Origin: Aeromicrobium choanae
Lineage (GTDB): Bacteria; Actinomycetota; Actinomycetes; Propionibacteriales; Nocardioidaceae
Length of the DNA: 64,000 nt
Direction: 5' to 3'
NCBI RefSeq assembly: GCF_900167475.1
Contig: NZ_LT796768.1
Span: 1,488,001 to 1,552,000 of the forward strand
Below the pieces are notes generated by a model that did not search any database, was not told the DNA's origin, and worked only from the letters and a program-made list of their open reading frames with translations. The position numbers and the translations under genes were made by a program. Shown piece after piece: positions 17,470 to 25,807 of the stretch; position 1 is the stretch's first letter; every line of letters starts with the position of its first letter.

Positions 17470-18564
17470 TCAGCGACCCCACACGCCGGGATCCCCGGGG
17501 TAGGACGGCGCGTTGGGCGGCACGACAGGCTGCGGGGCGGCAGGCGTGACGGGCGGATGCGCCGGCATCGCGGGGGCCGGATGCTGCGAGGTCGGCACGT
17601 ACGGCGGGGGCGGGACCACGACGTAGGAAGGTGCGGGTGCGGGTGCGGGTGCGGGCGCCGGTGCGGGCAGCGGCGCACGGCGCCGCCGGAGTCCGCGACG
17701 CCGCGCGGACCATTCGACGAGCGCCCAGAAGACCAGGCACATCACCGTGGACGGGACGACCTCGTTCCAGAACCCCGCACCCTCGCCGCTGGAGTCGATC
17801 ACGCCCATGATGTCGAGCGTCATCAGCACGACGTTGTTTGCCACGTGCAGGGCCACGGCGGCCTCGAGTCCGCCCGTGCGGATCGTGAGCAGTGCCGCGA
17901 CGACACCGAAGGCGAAGACCGAGACGAGTCCCCAGAACGAGTAGAGGTGGCCGGCGGCGAACAGCAGGCTCGTGGCGACGACGGGGACCGCCGACCAGCG
18001 GGTCCACGAGCCGATCAGCTGCATCAGCCCGCCGCGGAACACGTACTCCTCGGCGGCGGCCTGGAACGGCACGACCAGTAGCACGACCAGGAGGGCGGCC
18101 AGGGCGCGCCCGTCGGGTGCCTCGACGCTGACGGGCTCGTCGCCCGCCGCGGCCACCAGCACCGAGAGGCCGAGCGCGGCCGCGACGACCACGAACGCCA
18201 GCAGGGTGCACCGGCCGAGCCACGACCAGCGCACGTGGCCCTCGACCGAGTGCAGGAAGCCGACGTGACGCCGCCACACGAGCGCGACGGCCAGGACGAC
18301 GCACGGCAGCAGGGCCACGATCGTGGCGAGCTGGAAGAGCAGGAGTCCGGGGTCGTCGAGGGCGATGTCGGTGTCCGACGTGTCGAACCACGTGTCGAAC
18401 GGCGTCCCGGAGGCGGCGACGGCGAGCGCGGCGACGATGACCAGGCCGACGACGAGCACGGTGTAGAGCAGGACCGCCAGGATCGCCGCCACCGGCAGCT
18501 TCCAGTGCGCGAAGTCGGGGGACTCACGCGCCAGTCGGGGATAGGACGTCGTCGAGGTGCTCAC
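17470..18564 (-). CDS. CPBP family intramembrane metalloprotease
   Basis: A 364-residue membrane protein with about eight helices and the CPBP (CAAX prenyl protease 2/bacteriocin-processing) signature: AAAEEYVFRGGL with the EExxxR motif, then FAAGHLYSFWG and HVANNVV, which supply further metal-binding residues. The last 75 residues are a Pro/Ala-rich cytoplasmic tail built on an Ala-Pro repeat (from DNA hexamers at 17631-17666) and ending with PGDPGVWGR. Such enzymes process prenylated or peptide substrates in other systems, but the role here is unknown. The next gene upstream is hup, separated by a strong terminator hairpin, so this gene is probably transcribed alone. Confidence 0.9.
   Translation of the reverse strand: MSTSTTSYPRLARESPDFAHWKLPVAAILAVLLYTVLVVGLVIVAALAVAASGTPFDTWFDTSDTDIALDDPGLLLFQLATIVALLPCVVLAVALVWRRHVGFLHSVEGHVRWSWLGRCTLLAFVVVAAALGLSVLVAAAGDEPVSVEAPDGRALAALLVVLLVVPFQAAAEEYVFRGGLMQLIGSWTRWSAVPVVATSLLFAAGHLYSFWGLVSVFAFGVVAALLTIRTGGLEAAVALHVANNVVLMTLDIMGVIDSSGEGAGFWNEVVPSTVMCLVFWALVEWSARRRGLRRRRAPLPAPAPAPAPAPAPSYVVVPPPPYVPTSQHPAPAMPAHPPVTPAAPQPVVPPNAPSYPGDPGVWGR
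17631..17666. repeat. Hexamer repeat (GTGCGG)n coding for an Ala-Pro tail
   Basis: Six tandem hexamers of GTGCGG, the fifth diverged to GCGCCG, lie in frame in the CPBP protease gene and encode the Ala-Pro run of its tail. Slipped-strand changes here would lengthen or shorten the tail by two residues without a frameshift. Confidence 0.8.
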
Positions 18565-18587
18565 GGCCGCATCCTCACACAGACGAA

Positions 18588-18642
18588 CGACGCCCCCGGC
18601 CCTGTGTCCACAGCTCGTGGAACCACAGGGGCGGGGGCGTCG
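18588..18642 (-). terminator. Terminator hairpin downstream of hup
   Basis: A long imperfect hairpin begins 18 bases after the hup stop. Its outer stem pairs CGACGCCCCCG (18588-18598) with CGGGGGCGTCG (18632-18642), 11 perfect base pairs, and inner parts CCCTGTG/CACAGGG extend it. There is no strong T-run, as is common in high-GC actinobacteria. It separates hup from the CPBP gene. Confidence 0.62.
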
Positions 18643-18659
18643 CGACGCGAGGCGTCAGA

Positions 18660-18938
18660 TCACTTCGCGGCGGCCTTGAGGCGCGAGCCGGCGCTGACCT
18701 TCACGCCGTAGCCGGCGGGGATGTCGATGGTCTCGCCCGTGGCGGGGTTGCGGCCCGTGCGAGCGGCGCGCTGGACGCGCTCGACCGAGAGGACACCCGG
18801 GATCGAGATCTTCTCGCCCTTGGCGACCGAGTCGATGACGAGCTCGGCGAAGGCGGTGACGAACTCGTCGACGTCCTTCTTGGTGCTGCCGGTCTTGGCG
18901 GCCAGCTCGGCCACGAGATCGTTGCGGGAAAGTGCCAC
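18660..18938 (-). CDS. hup: HU family DNA-binding protein
   Basis: A 92-residue histone-like HU protein that bends and compacts DNA without sequence specificity. The family signature is visible as GRNPATGETIDIPAGYGVKV in the beta-arm region, preceded by KGEKISIPGVLSVERVQRAA. It lacks the long Lys/Ala-rich C-terminal tail of mycobacterial HupB, so it is the short HU type. The GTG start at 18938 follows AGGAGC. A -10-like TAGACT on the minus strand (plus positions 18977-18982) could serve it. It is transcribed alone, ending at the hairpin 18588-18642. Confidence 0.96.
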   Translation of the reverse strand: MALSRNDLVAELAAKTGSTKKDVDEFVTAFAELVIDSVAKGEKISIPGVLSVERVQRAARTGRNPATGETIDIPAGYGVKVSAGSRLKAAAK

Positions 18939-19036
18939 GATTCTGCTCCTGAAATGGATGAAATGGGTACTGCGTCAGTCTAGGGATGACACGGGAGGGT
19001 CCGCCTGCCGGGGCCCCCCGGGCGTGTCGCGAGATT

Positions 19037-19693
19037 TCAGGGCCAATCGGGTGCGGGGAGCTCCGTGAGGGCTTCGATCGCGGCCAGGTAGTCCGCCCGG
19101 GGAACCTCGCGAACCCCCAGCGTCGCCAGGTGGTCGGTCTGCCACTGGGTGTCGATGAGCCACTCCGGGAGCACCGACATCCGCTCGACCAGGCCGACCA
19201 GCGCCGCCTTCGAGGCGTCGGTGCGGTGGTGGAACATCGACTCGCCTGCGAACAGGGCACCGATCCCCAGTCCGTACAGCCCTCCGACGAGCCGTCCGTG
19301 CTCGTCGCGGGTCTCCACGCTGTGGGCGTGACCCAGCTCGAACAGCCGGATGTAGGCCTTGCGGATCGCGGGGTTGATCCAGGCGCCCGGCCGGCGCGGG
19401 TCGGCACAGGCCGCGATCACCGCCTCGAAGTCCTGGTCCACCGTGATCGAGAACGAGCGCATCGAGCGCCGCAAGGAGCGCGAGACGCGCAGGTCGCCCG
19501 GCCCGAGGACGCCGCGGTCCATCGGCGACCACCAGAGCAGGCGCCTGCGGTCGGGCATCGGGAAGGCTCCGTGCCGGTAGGCGGCGATGAGGGTGGACGG
19601 CTCGAGGTCGGCCCCCGACGCGATGCAGTCCTCCTCGGGCCACTCCGCGGGCTCGAACGCCCACGGCGAGGGCGGCAGGGGGACCGGTCTCAT
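19037..19693 (-). CDS. aat: Leucyl/phenylalanyl-tRNA-protein transferase
   Basis: A 218-residue L/F transferase that adds Leu or Phe from charged tRNA to proteins with N-terminal Lys or Arg, marking them for ClpS/ClpAP degradation (N-degron pathway). The family motifs are visible: AYRHGAFPMPD near the N-terminus, LLWWSPMDRGVL, WINPAIRKAYIRLFELGHAH, and VGGLYGLGIGALFAGESMF. Its ATG overlaps the stop of the upstream phosphotransferase gene (ATGA). The length is close to the family norm of about 220-240. The coupling to a kinase-like gene has no known mechanistic meaning. Confidence 0.95.
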   Translation of the reverse strand: MRPVPLPPSPWAFEPAEWPEEDCIASGADLEPSTLIAAYRHGAFPMPDRRRLLWWSPMDRGVLGPGDLRVSRSLRRSMRSFSITVDQDFEAVIAACADPRRPGAWINPAIRKAYIRLFELGHAHSVETRDEHGRLVGGLYGLGIGALFAGESMFHHRTDASKAALVGLVERMSVLPEWLIDTQWQTDHLATLGVREVPRADYLAAIEALTELPAPDWP

Positions 19694-20655
19694 GCGTCAA
19701 GCATGGAGGTCAGGTGGTCCTCGACGGCACCGCCCCATTCGGCCATTTCGTCGCGGGTGGCGGTCAGCAGCGCACGATGCCACGTCACGGCCCGGTTCAC
19801 GGCGTGGGTGAAGCCCGAGGCCCGCCACAGCAGCTCGAACTCGGGCGGCTCGACCTCCCACACCTCGCACCAGGCGGGCGCGACGTCCTCCCACGCCACG
19901 GCGTCCTGCGACGTCACGACGCCGTAGGGCACGGAGAGCAGCTCGACCGCGTGGGCCCACATGCCGTCGCCGAGGTCGAAGAACGCGATGTCGTCGCCCG
20001 TGCCGTGCAGGTTCCACGGGTGCAGGTCGCCGTGCTGCCACGTGGACGGGACGGTCGACGCGGCGAGCACGGCGCAGGCGTCGACGAGCTCGGACCGACG
20101 CGCCCTGAGCTCCTCGATCCGCTCGGGCGAGACGCGACCGTCGTGGTCGACGGAGGGCTGCTCGTGGATCTCCAGCAGCCGGTCGAATCGCGCGACCACC
20201 GTCTCCGGACCCGCGTCCGGCAGCCCGGTGGCGAGCAGCTCGTCGCGATGACCGGCCAGGGCGCGCTGCACCCGGGCCGCCTGCGCGACCGCCCGGCACC
20301 AGTCCTGCGCCGTGGGCGTGCGCTGGTCGCCGACGGTGGGGCCGTGGTCGAGCGTGAGCATCCAGCCCCGCTCGCCGTCCACGGCCAGGGGCTCCTGCAC
20401 CGCACCCGGCGCGAGGCGCGCCATCGCCTGCTGCAGTGGGGCCTCGAACGCCATCGCCGGGCACATGGCCTTGAACCAGATCCGCCCGGCATCCGTGGGG
20501 ACGACGAGCTGGGTGGACCACGGCCGGATCCGGGGCTGCTCGATCTCACCGGTCACCGCGATCGCGTGATCGGCGAGCGCTGCCGTGAGCCACTCCACCG
20601 CGAGGGCGCGCCACTGGGGCGTCGCCACCTGCGTCGAGAACGGCTCCTGCGCCAT
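19690..20655 (-). CDS. APH-type phosphotransferase
   Basis: A 321-residue protein of the aminoglycoside phosphotransferase/choline kinase-like superfamily. Brenner's motif appears as WQHGDLHPWNL with the catalytic Asp, and the metal-binding motif as IAFFDLGDGMWA. The N-terminal lobe carries LVVPTDAGRIWFKAMCPA, with a lysine that fits the ATP-binding strand. Most chromosomal members phosphorylate small metabolites rather than confer antibiotic resistance, and I would not call this a resistance gene. The downstream aat is coupled by ATGA. Substrate unknown. Confidence 0.85.
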   Translation of the reverse strand: MAQEPFSTQVATPQWRALAVEWLTAALADHAIAVTGEIEQPRIRPWSTQLVVPTDAGRIWFKAMCPAMAFEAPLQQAMARLAPGAVQEPLAVDGERGWMLTLDHGPTVGDQRTPTAQDWCRAVAQAARVQRALAGHRDELLATGLPDAGPETVVARFDRLLEIHEQPSVDHDGRVSPERIEELRARRSELVDACAVLAASTVPSTWQHGDLHPWNLHGTGDDIAFFDLGDGMWAHAVELLSVPYGVVTSQDAVAWEDVAPAWCEVWEVEPPEFELLWRASGFTHAVNRAVTWHRALLTATRDEMAEWGGAVEDHLTSMLDA

Positions 20656-20727
20656 GGCGCCACCCTAGGGGCGGCGGCGCGCTTGCGGCGAGTGAGCGGA
20701 TTCGCTCAGGCTTCCTATGCTTGCCGC

Positions 20728-21402
20728 ATGGGTATGAAGGACCGCATCGCCAAGGAGGCCGGCACCCGTGTCGTGCCCAACGTGGCCTCCGGGTACGTCC
20801 GCACGGTGCTCGACCGCGCCATCGACGGCGTCGGCCCGCTGCGTTCGGTGGCCGAGACGGCCGGGGCGAAGCTCGCGGCGCACGGCGGTGACGTCGAGAA
20901 GGCGGTCGCCGCACTGGTCCGCTCCCACACGAGCCTCGCGGGACTGCAGGGCTTCGTGACCAACCTGGGCGGCATCGCCCTCGCGCCGGTCAGCGTCCCG
21001 GCGAACGTCGTGGGCGTGACGATCGTGCAGTGCCACCTGGTGGCCAGCATCGCCCACCTGCGCGGCTACGACATCGAGGACCCCCGCGTGCGCAACGCCG
21101 TGCTCGCGGTGATGCTCGGCGAGGACACCGTCGCGGAGATGATCAAAAAGCAGACGCTGCCGTCCTCGCCCATGGCGCTCGCGACCTCGCCGATGCACGA
21201 CCCGGTGCTCGACGACCGGATCGCCAAGGAGGTCACGGGCGAGCTCGTCGGCCGCACGATCGGTCGCCGCGCGCTCATGCTCGCGGGCAAGAAGATCCCG
21301 CTGCTCGGCGGCGCCGTCGGCGCGACCGCCGACGGCTTCGGGACGTGGCAGGTCGGCCGCTACGCCCAGGACGAGCTCAAGGATCGTCGCCTCCGTCGCT
21401 GA
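20728..21402 (+). CDS. EcsC family protein
   Basis: A 224-residue protein resembling the C-terminal EcsC domain family (PF12787). It contains a hydrophobic central segment (GGIALAPVSVPANVVGVTIVQCHLVASIAHL in parts) and a Gly-rich hydrophobic C-terminal region near KKIPLLGGAVGATADGF, consistent with membrane association. EcsC of Bacillus is tied to an ABC transporter, but no such gene lies here. The ATG at 20728 (MGMKDR) follows a 72-base gap after the divergent phosphotransferase gene. A much longer frame back to 19714 is a shadow of that gene. The stop is directly followed by the intergenic repeat at 21413. Confidence 0.82.
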   Translation: MGMKDRIAKEAGTRVVPNVASGYVRTVLDRAIDGVGPLRSVAETAGAKLAAHGGDVEKAVAALVRSHTSLAGLQGFVTNLGGIALAPVSVPANVVGVTIVQCHLVASIAHLRGYDIEDPRVRNAVLAVMLGEDTVAEMIKKQTLPSSPMALATSPMHDPVLDDRIAKEVTGELVGRTIGRRALMLAGKKIPLLGGAVGATADGFGTWQVGRYAQDELKDRRLRR

Positions 21403-21412
21403 ACCGGCACGT

Positions 21413-21502
21413 GGTCTCGATACGCCGCTCGCTGCGCTCGCAAGCTACTCGACCACCGGTGATCGAGTAGCAGGGCGAGGAACGAGCCCGCATATCGAGA
21501 TC
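21413..21502. repeat. Nested inverted-repeat intergenic element
   Basis: A 90-base element fills the gap between two convergent genes. Outer arms are TCTCGATA (21415-21422) and TATCGAGA (21493-21500); inner arms are CTACTCGA (21445-21452) and TCGAGTAG (21463-21470) around a centre containing CACCGGTG; middle parts GCTCG and CGAGC also pair. From memory, Nocardioidaceae genomes carry many near-copies beginning GGTCTCGATACG, so this is probably a dispersed REP-like element that also stops transcription from both sides. Only one copy is in this window. Confidence 0.75.
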
Positions 21503-22427
21503 AGGCGAGGGCGCGGACGACCGCGGAGGGGCTCTCGCGGCCGAGCACCTGCGCCATCGCGACGCTCGCCCGGACGAGCGCCGGCAGGTCGACGCCGTGC
21601 TCGATGCCCAGGCCGTTCAGCATCCACACGAGGTCCTCGGTGGCGAGGTTGCCCGTCGCGCTCTCGGCGTAGGGGCAGCCGCCGAGGCCGCCGGCCGACG
21701 CGTCGAAGGTCGTGATCCCGCAGCGCAGCGCCGCGAGCGCGTTCGCCAGCGCCTGGCCGTAGGTGTCGTGGAAGTGCATCGCCAGCCGCTCGGCACCCAC
21801 GCCGGCCGCGGCGAACTCCGCCACGAGCCGCGCCACGTGCGCGGCCGTGCCGACGCCGATCGTGTCGCCGATCGACAGCTGGGTCGCCCCGAGGTCGAGC
21901 AGGCGCGAGCCGACGCGCACGACCTGCGCGGGATCGACCGGGCCCTCCCACGGATCCCCGAAGCACATCGAGACGTAGGCCCGCACGTCCACGCCCGCGT
22001 CGAGGGCGCGCGCGACGACGGGCTCGAACATCGCGAACTGGTCCTCGACCGAGCTGTTGAGGTTCTTCCGCGCGAACGTCTCGGTGGCGCTGGCGAAGAT
22101 CGCGATGTGCCGGACCCCGGCCTCCAGGGCGCGATCGAGTCCGCGCTCGTTCGGCACGAGGACGGGCAGCGGAACCGCGCCGTCCATCGGCAGCCGCGCC
22201 ACGACCTCACCGGCGTCGGCGAGCTGCGGCACCCACTTCGGGTGGACGAAGCTGGTGGCCTCGACCACCGGCAGCCCGGCCGCGATGAGGTCGCGGATGA
22301 ACGCGACCTTGGCGTCGACCGGGACGATGCCGGCCTCGTTCTGCAGCCCGTCGCGCGGACCGACCTCGTAGATCGTGACGCGCTCGGGCAGGGTGGGGTC
22401 TCGCTCGACCATCGGCAGTGCGTCCAT
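21501..22427 (-). CDS. Hydroxymethylglutaryl-CoA lyase
   Basis: A 308-residue TIM-barrel lyase of the HMGL-like family that cleaves HMG-CoA to acetyl-CoA and acetoacetate, the last step of leucine degradation. The metal site is marked by YEVGPRDGLQNE (catalytic Arg-Asp), HFHDTYGQALANALAAL (metal histidines) and the signature loop SAGGLGGCPYAESATGN with the active cysteine. The ATG at 22427 overlaps the stop of the carboxylase alpha gene (TGATG) and is preceded by GGGGAGGAC; the long frame to 24155 only shadows that gene. It forms one unit with the two carboxylase genes upstream. Confidence 0.93.
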   Translation of the reverse strand: MDALPMVERDPTLPERVTIYEVGPRDGLQNEAGIVPVDAKVAFIRDLIAAGLPVVEATSFVHPKWVPQLADAGEVVARLPMDGAVPLPVLVPNERGLDRALEAGVRHIAIFASATETFARKNLNSSVEDQFAMFEPVVARALDAGVDVRAYVSMCFGDPWEGPVDPAQVVRVGSRLLDLGATQLSIGDTIGVGTAAHVARLVAEFAAAGVGAERLAMHFHDTYGQALANALAALRCGITTFDASAGGLGGCPYAESATGNLATEDLVWMLNGLGIEHGVDLPALVRASVAMAQVLGRESPSAVVRALA

Positions 22428-24217
22428 CAGTCCTCCCCGGCCTCGACGTGGAACAACAGGTCCCCCATCTTCACCTGACGGCCCACCGTGGCGGCCACCA
22501 CGGTGACGACGCCGGCGTGGGCGGCGGTGAGGGTCAGCTCCATCTTCATCGCCTCGACGGCACCGAGCCGCTGCCCGGCCTCCACCCGATCGCCCTGCTC
22601 GACCTCGACGGCGATGACCGTGCCGGGCATGGGCGCCGTGACCTCGGCGTCGCCGGCGTGGACGGCGCGCGGACGACGCGTGCCGTCGGGCCGCTCGAAG
22701 ACGTGGGTCTCGCCCCGGACGGCCACCCACGCGCGGGCCCCGTCCGTCGTGGCCGGCAGGACGTGGTCGGACCACGTGGTGACCTCGTGCCGCTCGCCCT
22801 CCTCGTCGACCACGGGCAGCAGCAGCGGCGCCGGAGGGCCCGCCACGCGCCAGCCGTCCGCGGGCCGGGGCCACAGCAGGCGCGCCGCGCAGGCCGCCGC
22901 TGCCTCGGGCACGACCGGCAGCGACAGCAGCTCCTCGGGCGCCGTGTCGAGCCAGCCGGTGTCCATCCCGGCCGCACGGAACCGCGCCGAGTCGACCACG
23001 CGGCGCAGGAACCCGACGTTCGAGCGGATGCCGAAGACCGCCGTCATGTCGAGCGCCTCGACCATCGCGTCGACGGCCTCGTCGCGGTCGGCGCCCGTCG
23101 TGACGATCTTCGCGATCATCGGGTCGAAGGCGGCGCTCACGGTGGCCCCGTCGAAGTCCTCGATGACCGACTCCACGCGTGCGCCCGGCCACCAGACCTC
23201 GCGGATCCGGCCGGCCTGGGGCAGGAAGCCCGCGTAGGGGTCCTCGGCGTAGACGCGCACCTCGACGGCGTGGCCGTGCTCGGTGATCTCGTCCTGGCGC
23301 AGTGGCAGCGGCTCGGCCGCCGCGACCGCCAGCTGCCAGTGCACGAGGTCGGTGCCGGTGACCTCCTCGGTGACGGGGTGCTCCACCTGCAGTCGCGTGT
23401 TCATCTCGAGGAAGTACGCCTCGTCGCCGTGCACGAGGTACTCCACCGTGCCGGCGTTGACGTAGCCCACCTCGCGGCACAGGGCGACCGCGGCGGAGCG
23501 GATCCGCTCGCGCACCTCGGGGTCCAGCCCCGGCGCCGGAGCCTCCTCGACGACCTTCTGGTGGCGTCGCTGCACCGAGCAGTCGCGGTCGAGCAGGTGC
23601 ACCACATGACCGTGGCGGTCGCCGAAGACCTGGACCTCCACGTGGCGGCCGCCCTCGACGTACCGCTCGATCAGCAGCGTGTCGTCGTCGAACGCGGCGC
23701 GGGCCTCGCGCGCGGCGGTGGCCAGGGCGTGGCCGAGGTCCTGCGGGTCGCGCACGACGTGCATGCCCTTGCCCCCGCCACCGGCCGCGGCCTTGACGAG
23801 CACGGGAAAGGCGTCGGTCGGGACCGCGTCCGGCTCGTAGCGCGGCATGACCGGAACCCCGGCCCGCTCGGCGACCTCGCGCGCGCGGTCCTTGCGGCCC
23901 ATCAGCTCGATGACGTCGGCGTCCGGCCCGACGAAGACCAGCCCCGCCTCGGTGACGGCGCGCGCGAAGGCGGCGTTCTCGGAGAGGAAGCCGTACCCGG
24001 GGTGGACGGCGGCGGCGCCGGCCTCGCGGGTGGCATCGACGATGGCGGCACCGTCGAGGTACGACGGCACCTCGACCGCGGCGTCGGCCCACGGGAGGTG
24101 CGCGGTGTCGCCGGCGACGTGCACCGCGATGCCACGGATGCCGAGCTCGCGGCACGCCCGCAGCACGCGGGCGGCGATCTCGCCACGGTTGGCGACCAGC
24201 ACGGAGTCGAGGGTCAT
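22427..24217 (-). CDS. Acyl-CoA carboxylase alpha subunit (biotin carboxylase + BCCP)
   Basis: A 596-residue biotin-dependent carboxylase subunit, probably of methylcrotonyl-CoA carboxylase. The N-terminal 445 residues form biotin carboxylase: VLVANRGEIAARVLRA, the ATP-grasp loop KAAAGGGGKGMHVV, and RDCSVQRRHQKVVEEAP. The C-terminal domain has the biotinylation motif EAMKMELTLTAAHAG. The start is ATG at 24217, five bases after the carboxyltransferase stop. At 596 residues it is shorter than typical 650-670-residue MCC alpha chains, with a compact middle (BT) domain. Leucine pathway assignment comes from the neighbours; propionyl-CoA is a less likely substrate. Confidence 0.92.
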   Translation of the reverse strand: MTLDSVLVANRGEIAARVLRACRELGIRGIAVHVAGDTAHLPWADAAVEVPSYLDGAAIVDATREAGAAAVHPGYGFLSENAAFARAVTEAGLVFVGPDADVIELMGRKDRAREVAERAGVPVMPRYEPDAVPTDAFPVLVKAAAGGGGKGMHVVRDPQDLGHALATAAREARAAFDDDTLLIERYVEGGRHVEVQVFGDRHGHVVHLLDRDCSVQRRHQKVVEEAPAPGLDPEVRERIRSAAVALCREVGYVNAGTVEYLVHGDEAYFLEMNTRLQVEHPVTEEVTGTDLVHWQLAVAAAEPLPLRQDEITEHGHAVEVRVYAEDPYAGFLPQAGRIREVWWPGARVESVIEDFDGATVSAAFDPMIAKIVTTGADRDEAVDAMVEALDMTAVFGIRSNVGFLRRVVDSARFRAAGMDTGWLDTAPEELLSLPVVPEAAAACAARLLWPRPADGWRVAGPPAPLLLPVVDEEGERHEVTTWSDHVLPATTDGARAWVAVRGETHVFERPDGTRRPRAVHAGDAEVTAPMPGTVIAVEVEQGDRVEAGQRLGAVEAMKMELTLTAAHAGVVTVVAATVGRQVKMGDLLFHVEAGED

Positions 24218-24222
24218 GTCAC

Positions 24223-25755
24223 TCACATCCGGAAGATGCCGAAGCTCGGCGGGGGAACGGGGGCGTGGGAGGCGGCGGCCAGGCCGAGGGCCAGGACGCG
24301 CCGGGTGTCGACGGGGTCGATGATCCCGTCGTCCCACAGCCGCGCGGTGGAGTAGTAGGGCGAGCCCTGGGTCTCGTACCGGTCGCGGATCGGCGCCTTG
24401 AACGCCTCCTCGGCCTCGGGCGACTCGAAGTCGCCGCGCACCGTGGCGAGGACCGACGCGGCCTGCTCGCCGCCCATCACCGAGATCCGGGCGTTGGGCC
24501 ACATCCACAGGAAGCGCGGGTCGTAGGCACGGCCGCACATGCCGTAGTTGCCGGCGCCGAAGGAGCCGCCGATGACCACGGTGAACTTCGGCACGACACT
24601 CGAGGCGACGGCCGTGACGAGCTTCGCGCCGTCCTTGGCGATGCCGCCGTGCTCGTACTCCTTGCCGACCATGAACCCGGTGATGTTCTGCAGGAACACC
24701 AGCGGGATGCCGCGCTGGTTGGCCAGCTCGATGAAGTGCGCGCCCTTGAGCGCCGACTCGCTGAACAGGATCCCGTTGTTGGCCAGGATCGCCACGGGCC
24801 AGCCGTCGACGTGCGCGAACCCGCACACGAGCGTGTCGCCGTACAGCGGCTTGAACTCGTGCAGGCGCGAGTCGTCGACGATGCGGCTGATGACCTCGCG
24901 CACGTCGTAAGGGGTCCGCGAGTCCACCGGGACGACGTCGTAGAGGCCGTCGGGATCCTCACGCGGCGGCATCGGCTCGCGGCGCGTGATCGTGGGCTCC
25001 TGCGGGCGCGCGAAGGTGTCGACGATCGAGCGCACGAGCTGCAGCGCGTGGTCGTCGTCGTCGGCCAGGTGGTCGACGACGCCGGAGACCTTCGCGTGGA
25101 CCTCGCCGCCGCCGAGCTCCTCGGCCGTCACGACCTCGCCCGTCGCCGCCTTCACGAGCGGCGGCCCGCCGAGGAAGATCGTGCCCTGGTCGCGCACGAT
25201 CACCGACTCGTCGCTCATGGCCGGCACGTAGGCGCCGCCCGCGGTGCACGAGCCCATCACCGCGGCCACCTGCGGGATGCCGCGCGACGACATCTGCGCC
25301 TGGTGGAAGAAGATCCGGCCGAAGTGGTCGCGGTCGGGGAAGACCTCGTCCTGCATCGGCAGGAAGGCCCCGCCGGAGTCCACGAGGTAGAGGCACGGCA
25401 GGTGGTTGTCCGCCGCGATGGTCTGGGCCCGCAGGTGCTTCTTGACCGTGATCGGGTAGTACGTGCCGCCCTTGACCGTCGCGTCGTTCGCCACGATCAC
25501 GCACGCGCGGCCCGACACGGTGCCGATGCCGGTGATGATGCCGGCACTCGGGACGGCGAAGGGATCGTCGCCGTAGAGGCCGTAGGCGGCGAGCGCGCCG
25601 ATCTCGAGGAAGGGCGAGCCCGGGTCGAGCAGGCGGTCCACCCGGTCGCGCGGCAGCAGCTTGCCGCGCGAGACGTGGCGCTCGCGAGCCTTCTGCGACC
25701 CACCCAGCCGCGCGGTGGCCGTGCGCTCCCTCAGCTCGGCGACGAGCTCTCTCAT
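24223..25755 (-). CDS. Methylcrotonyl-CoA carboxylase beta (carboxyltransferase)
   Basis: A 510-residue carboxyltransferase subunit. It resembles MCC beta chains in segments [18 protein letters not shown] and [19 protein letters not shown], and shows the crotonase-like oxyanion region [16 protein letters not shown] and the C-terminal [20 protein letters not shown]. It transfers carboxyl from biotin to 3-methylcrotonyl-CoA. I chose ATG at 25755 (MRELVAEL); in-frame GTG codons at 25761 and 25782 are alternatives, the latter inside the operator. No ribosome site is evident for any of them. The promoter must lie in the 52-base gap to the TetR gene, over the operator 25769-25788. This gene leads the unit beta, alpha, HMG-CoA lyase. 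Confidence 0.93.
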   Translation of the reverse strand: MRELVAELRERTATARLGGSQKARERHVSRGKLLPRDRVDRLLDPGSPFLEIGALAAYGLYGDDPFAVPSAGIITGIGTVSGRACVIVANDATVKGGTYYPITVKKHLRAQTIAADNHLPCLYLVDSGGAFLPMQDEVFPDRDHFGRIFFHQAQMSSRGIPQVAAVMGSCTAGGAYVPAMSDESVIVRDQGTIFLGGPPLVKAATGEVVTAEELGGGEVHAKVSGVVDHLADDDDHALQLVRSIVDTFARPQEPTITRREPMPPREDPDGLYDVVPVDSRTPYDVREVISRIVDDSRLHEFKPLYGDTLVCGFAHVDGWPVAILANNGILFSESALKGAHFIELANQRGIPLVFLQNITGFMVGKEYEHGGIAKDGAKLVTAVASSVVPKFTVVIGGSFGAGNYGMCGRAYDPRFLWMWPNARISVMGGEQAASVLATVRGDFESPEAEEAFKAPIRDRYETQGSPYYSTARLWDDGIIDPVDTRRVLALGLAAASHAPVPPPSFGIFRM

Positions 25756-25768
25756 GTTCACGGCTCGA

Positions 25769-25788
25769 AGGTTAACACTCATTAACCT
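25769..25788. promoter_or_regulatory. Divergent operator AGGTTAA-N6-TTAACCT
   Basis: A perfect 20-base inverted repeat, AGGTTAA (25769-25775) and TTAACCT (25782-25788) with six bases between, is centred in the 52-base gap between the carboxylase beta gene and its divergent TetR gene. It overlaps the -35 element proposed for the TetR promoter. It is the likely binding site of that regulator. Confidence 0.8.
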
Positions 25789-25801
25789 GCGCTGCTATGC
25801 T
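25772..25801 (+). promoter_or_regulatory. Promoter of the TetR gene, probably leaderless
   Basis: TTAACA (25772-25777) and TATGCT (25796-25801) are separated by 18 bases and match -35 and -10 elements. The expected transcription start then falls at or within a base or two of the GTG at 25808, so the message would be leaderless, in line with the missing ribosome site. The -35 lies inside the operator. Confidence 0.6.
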
Positions 25802-25807
25802 CCTGCC

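Noticed and set aside
15012..17678. 888-codon minus-strand frame over the MMPL gene
   Set aside because: Antisense shadow; the plus-strand frame has MMPL motifs and helices.
19690..20655. Aminoglycoside resistance gene
   Set aside because: Only the general APH/choline-kinase motifs are seen; most such chromosomal proteins act on other substrates.
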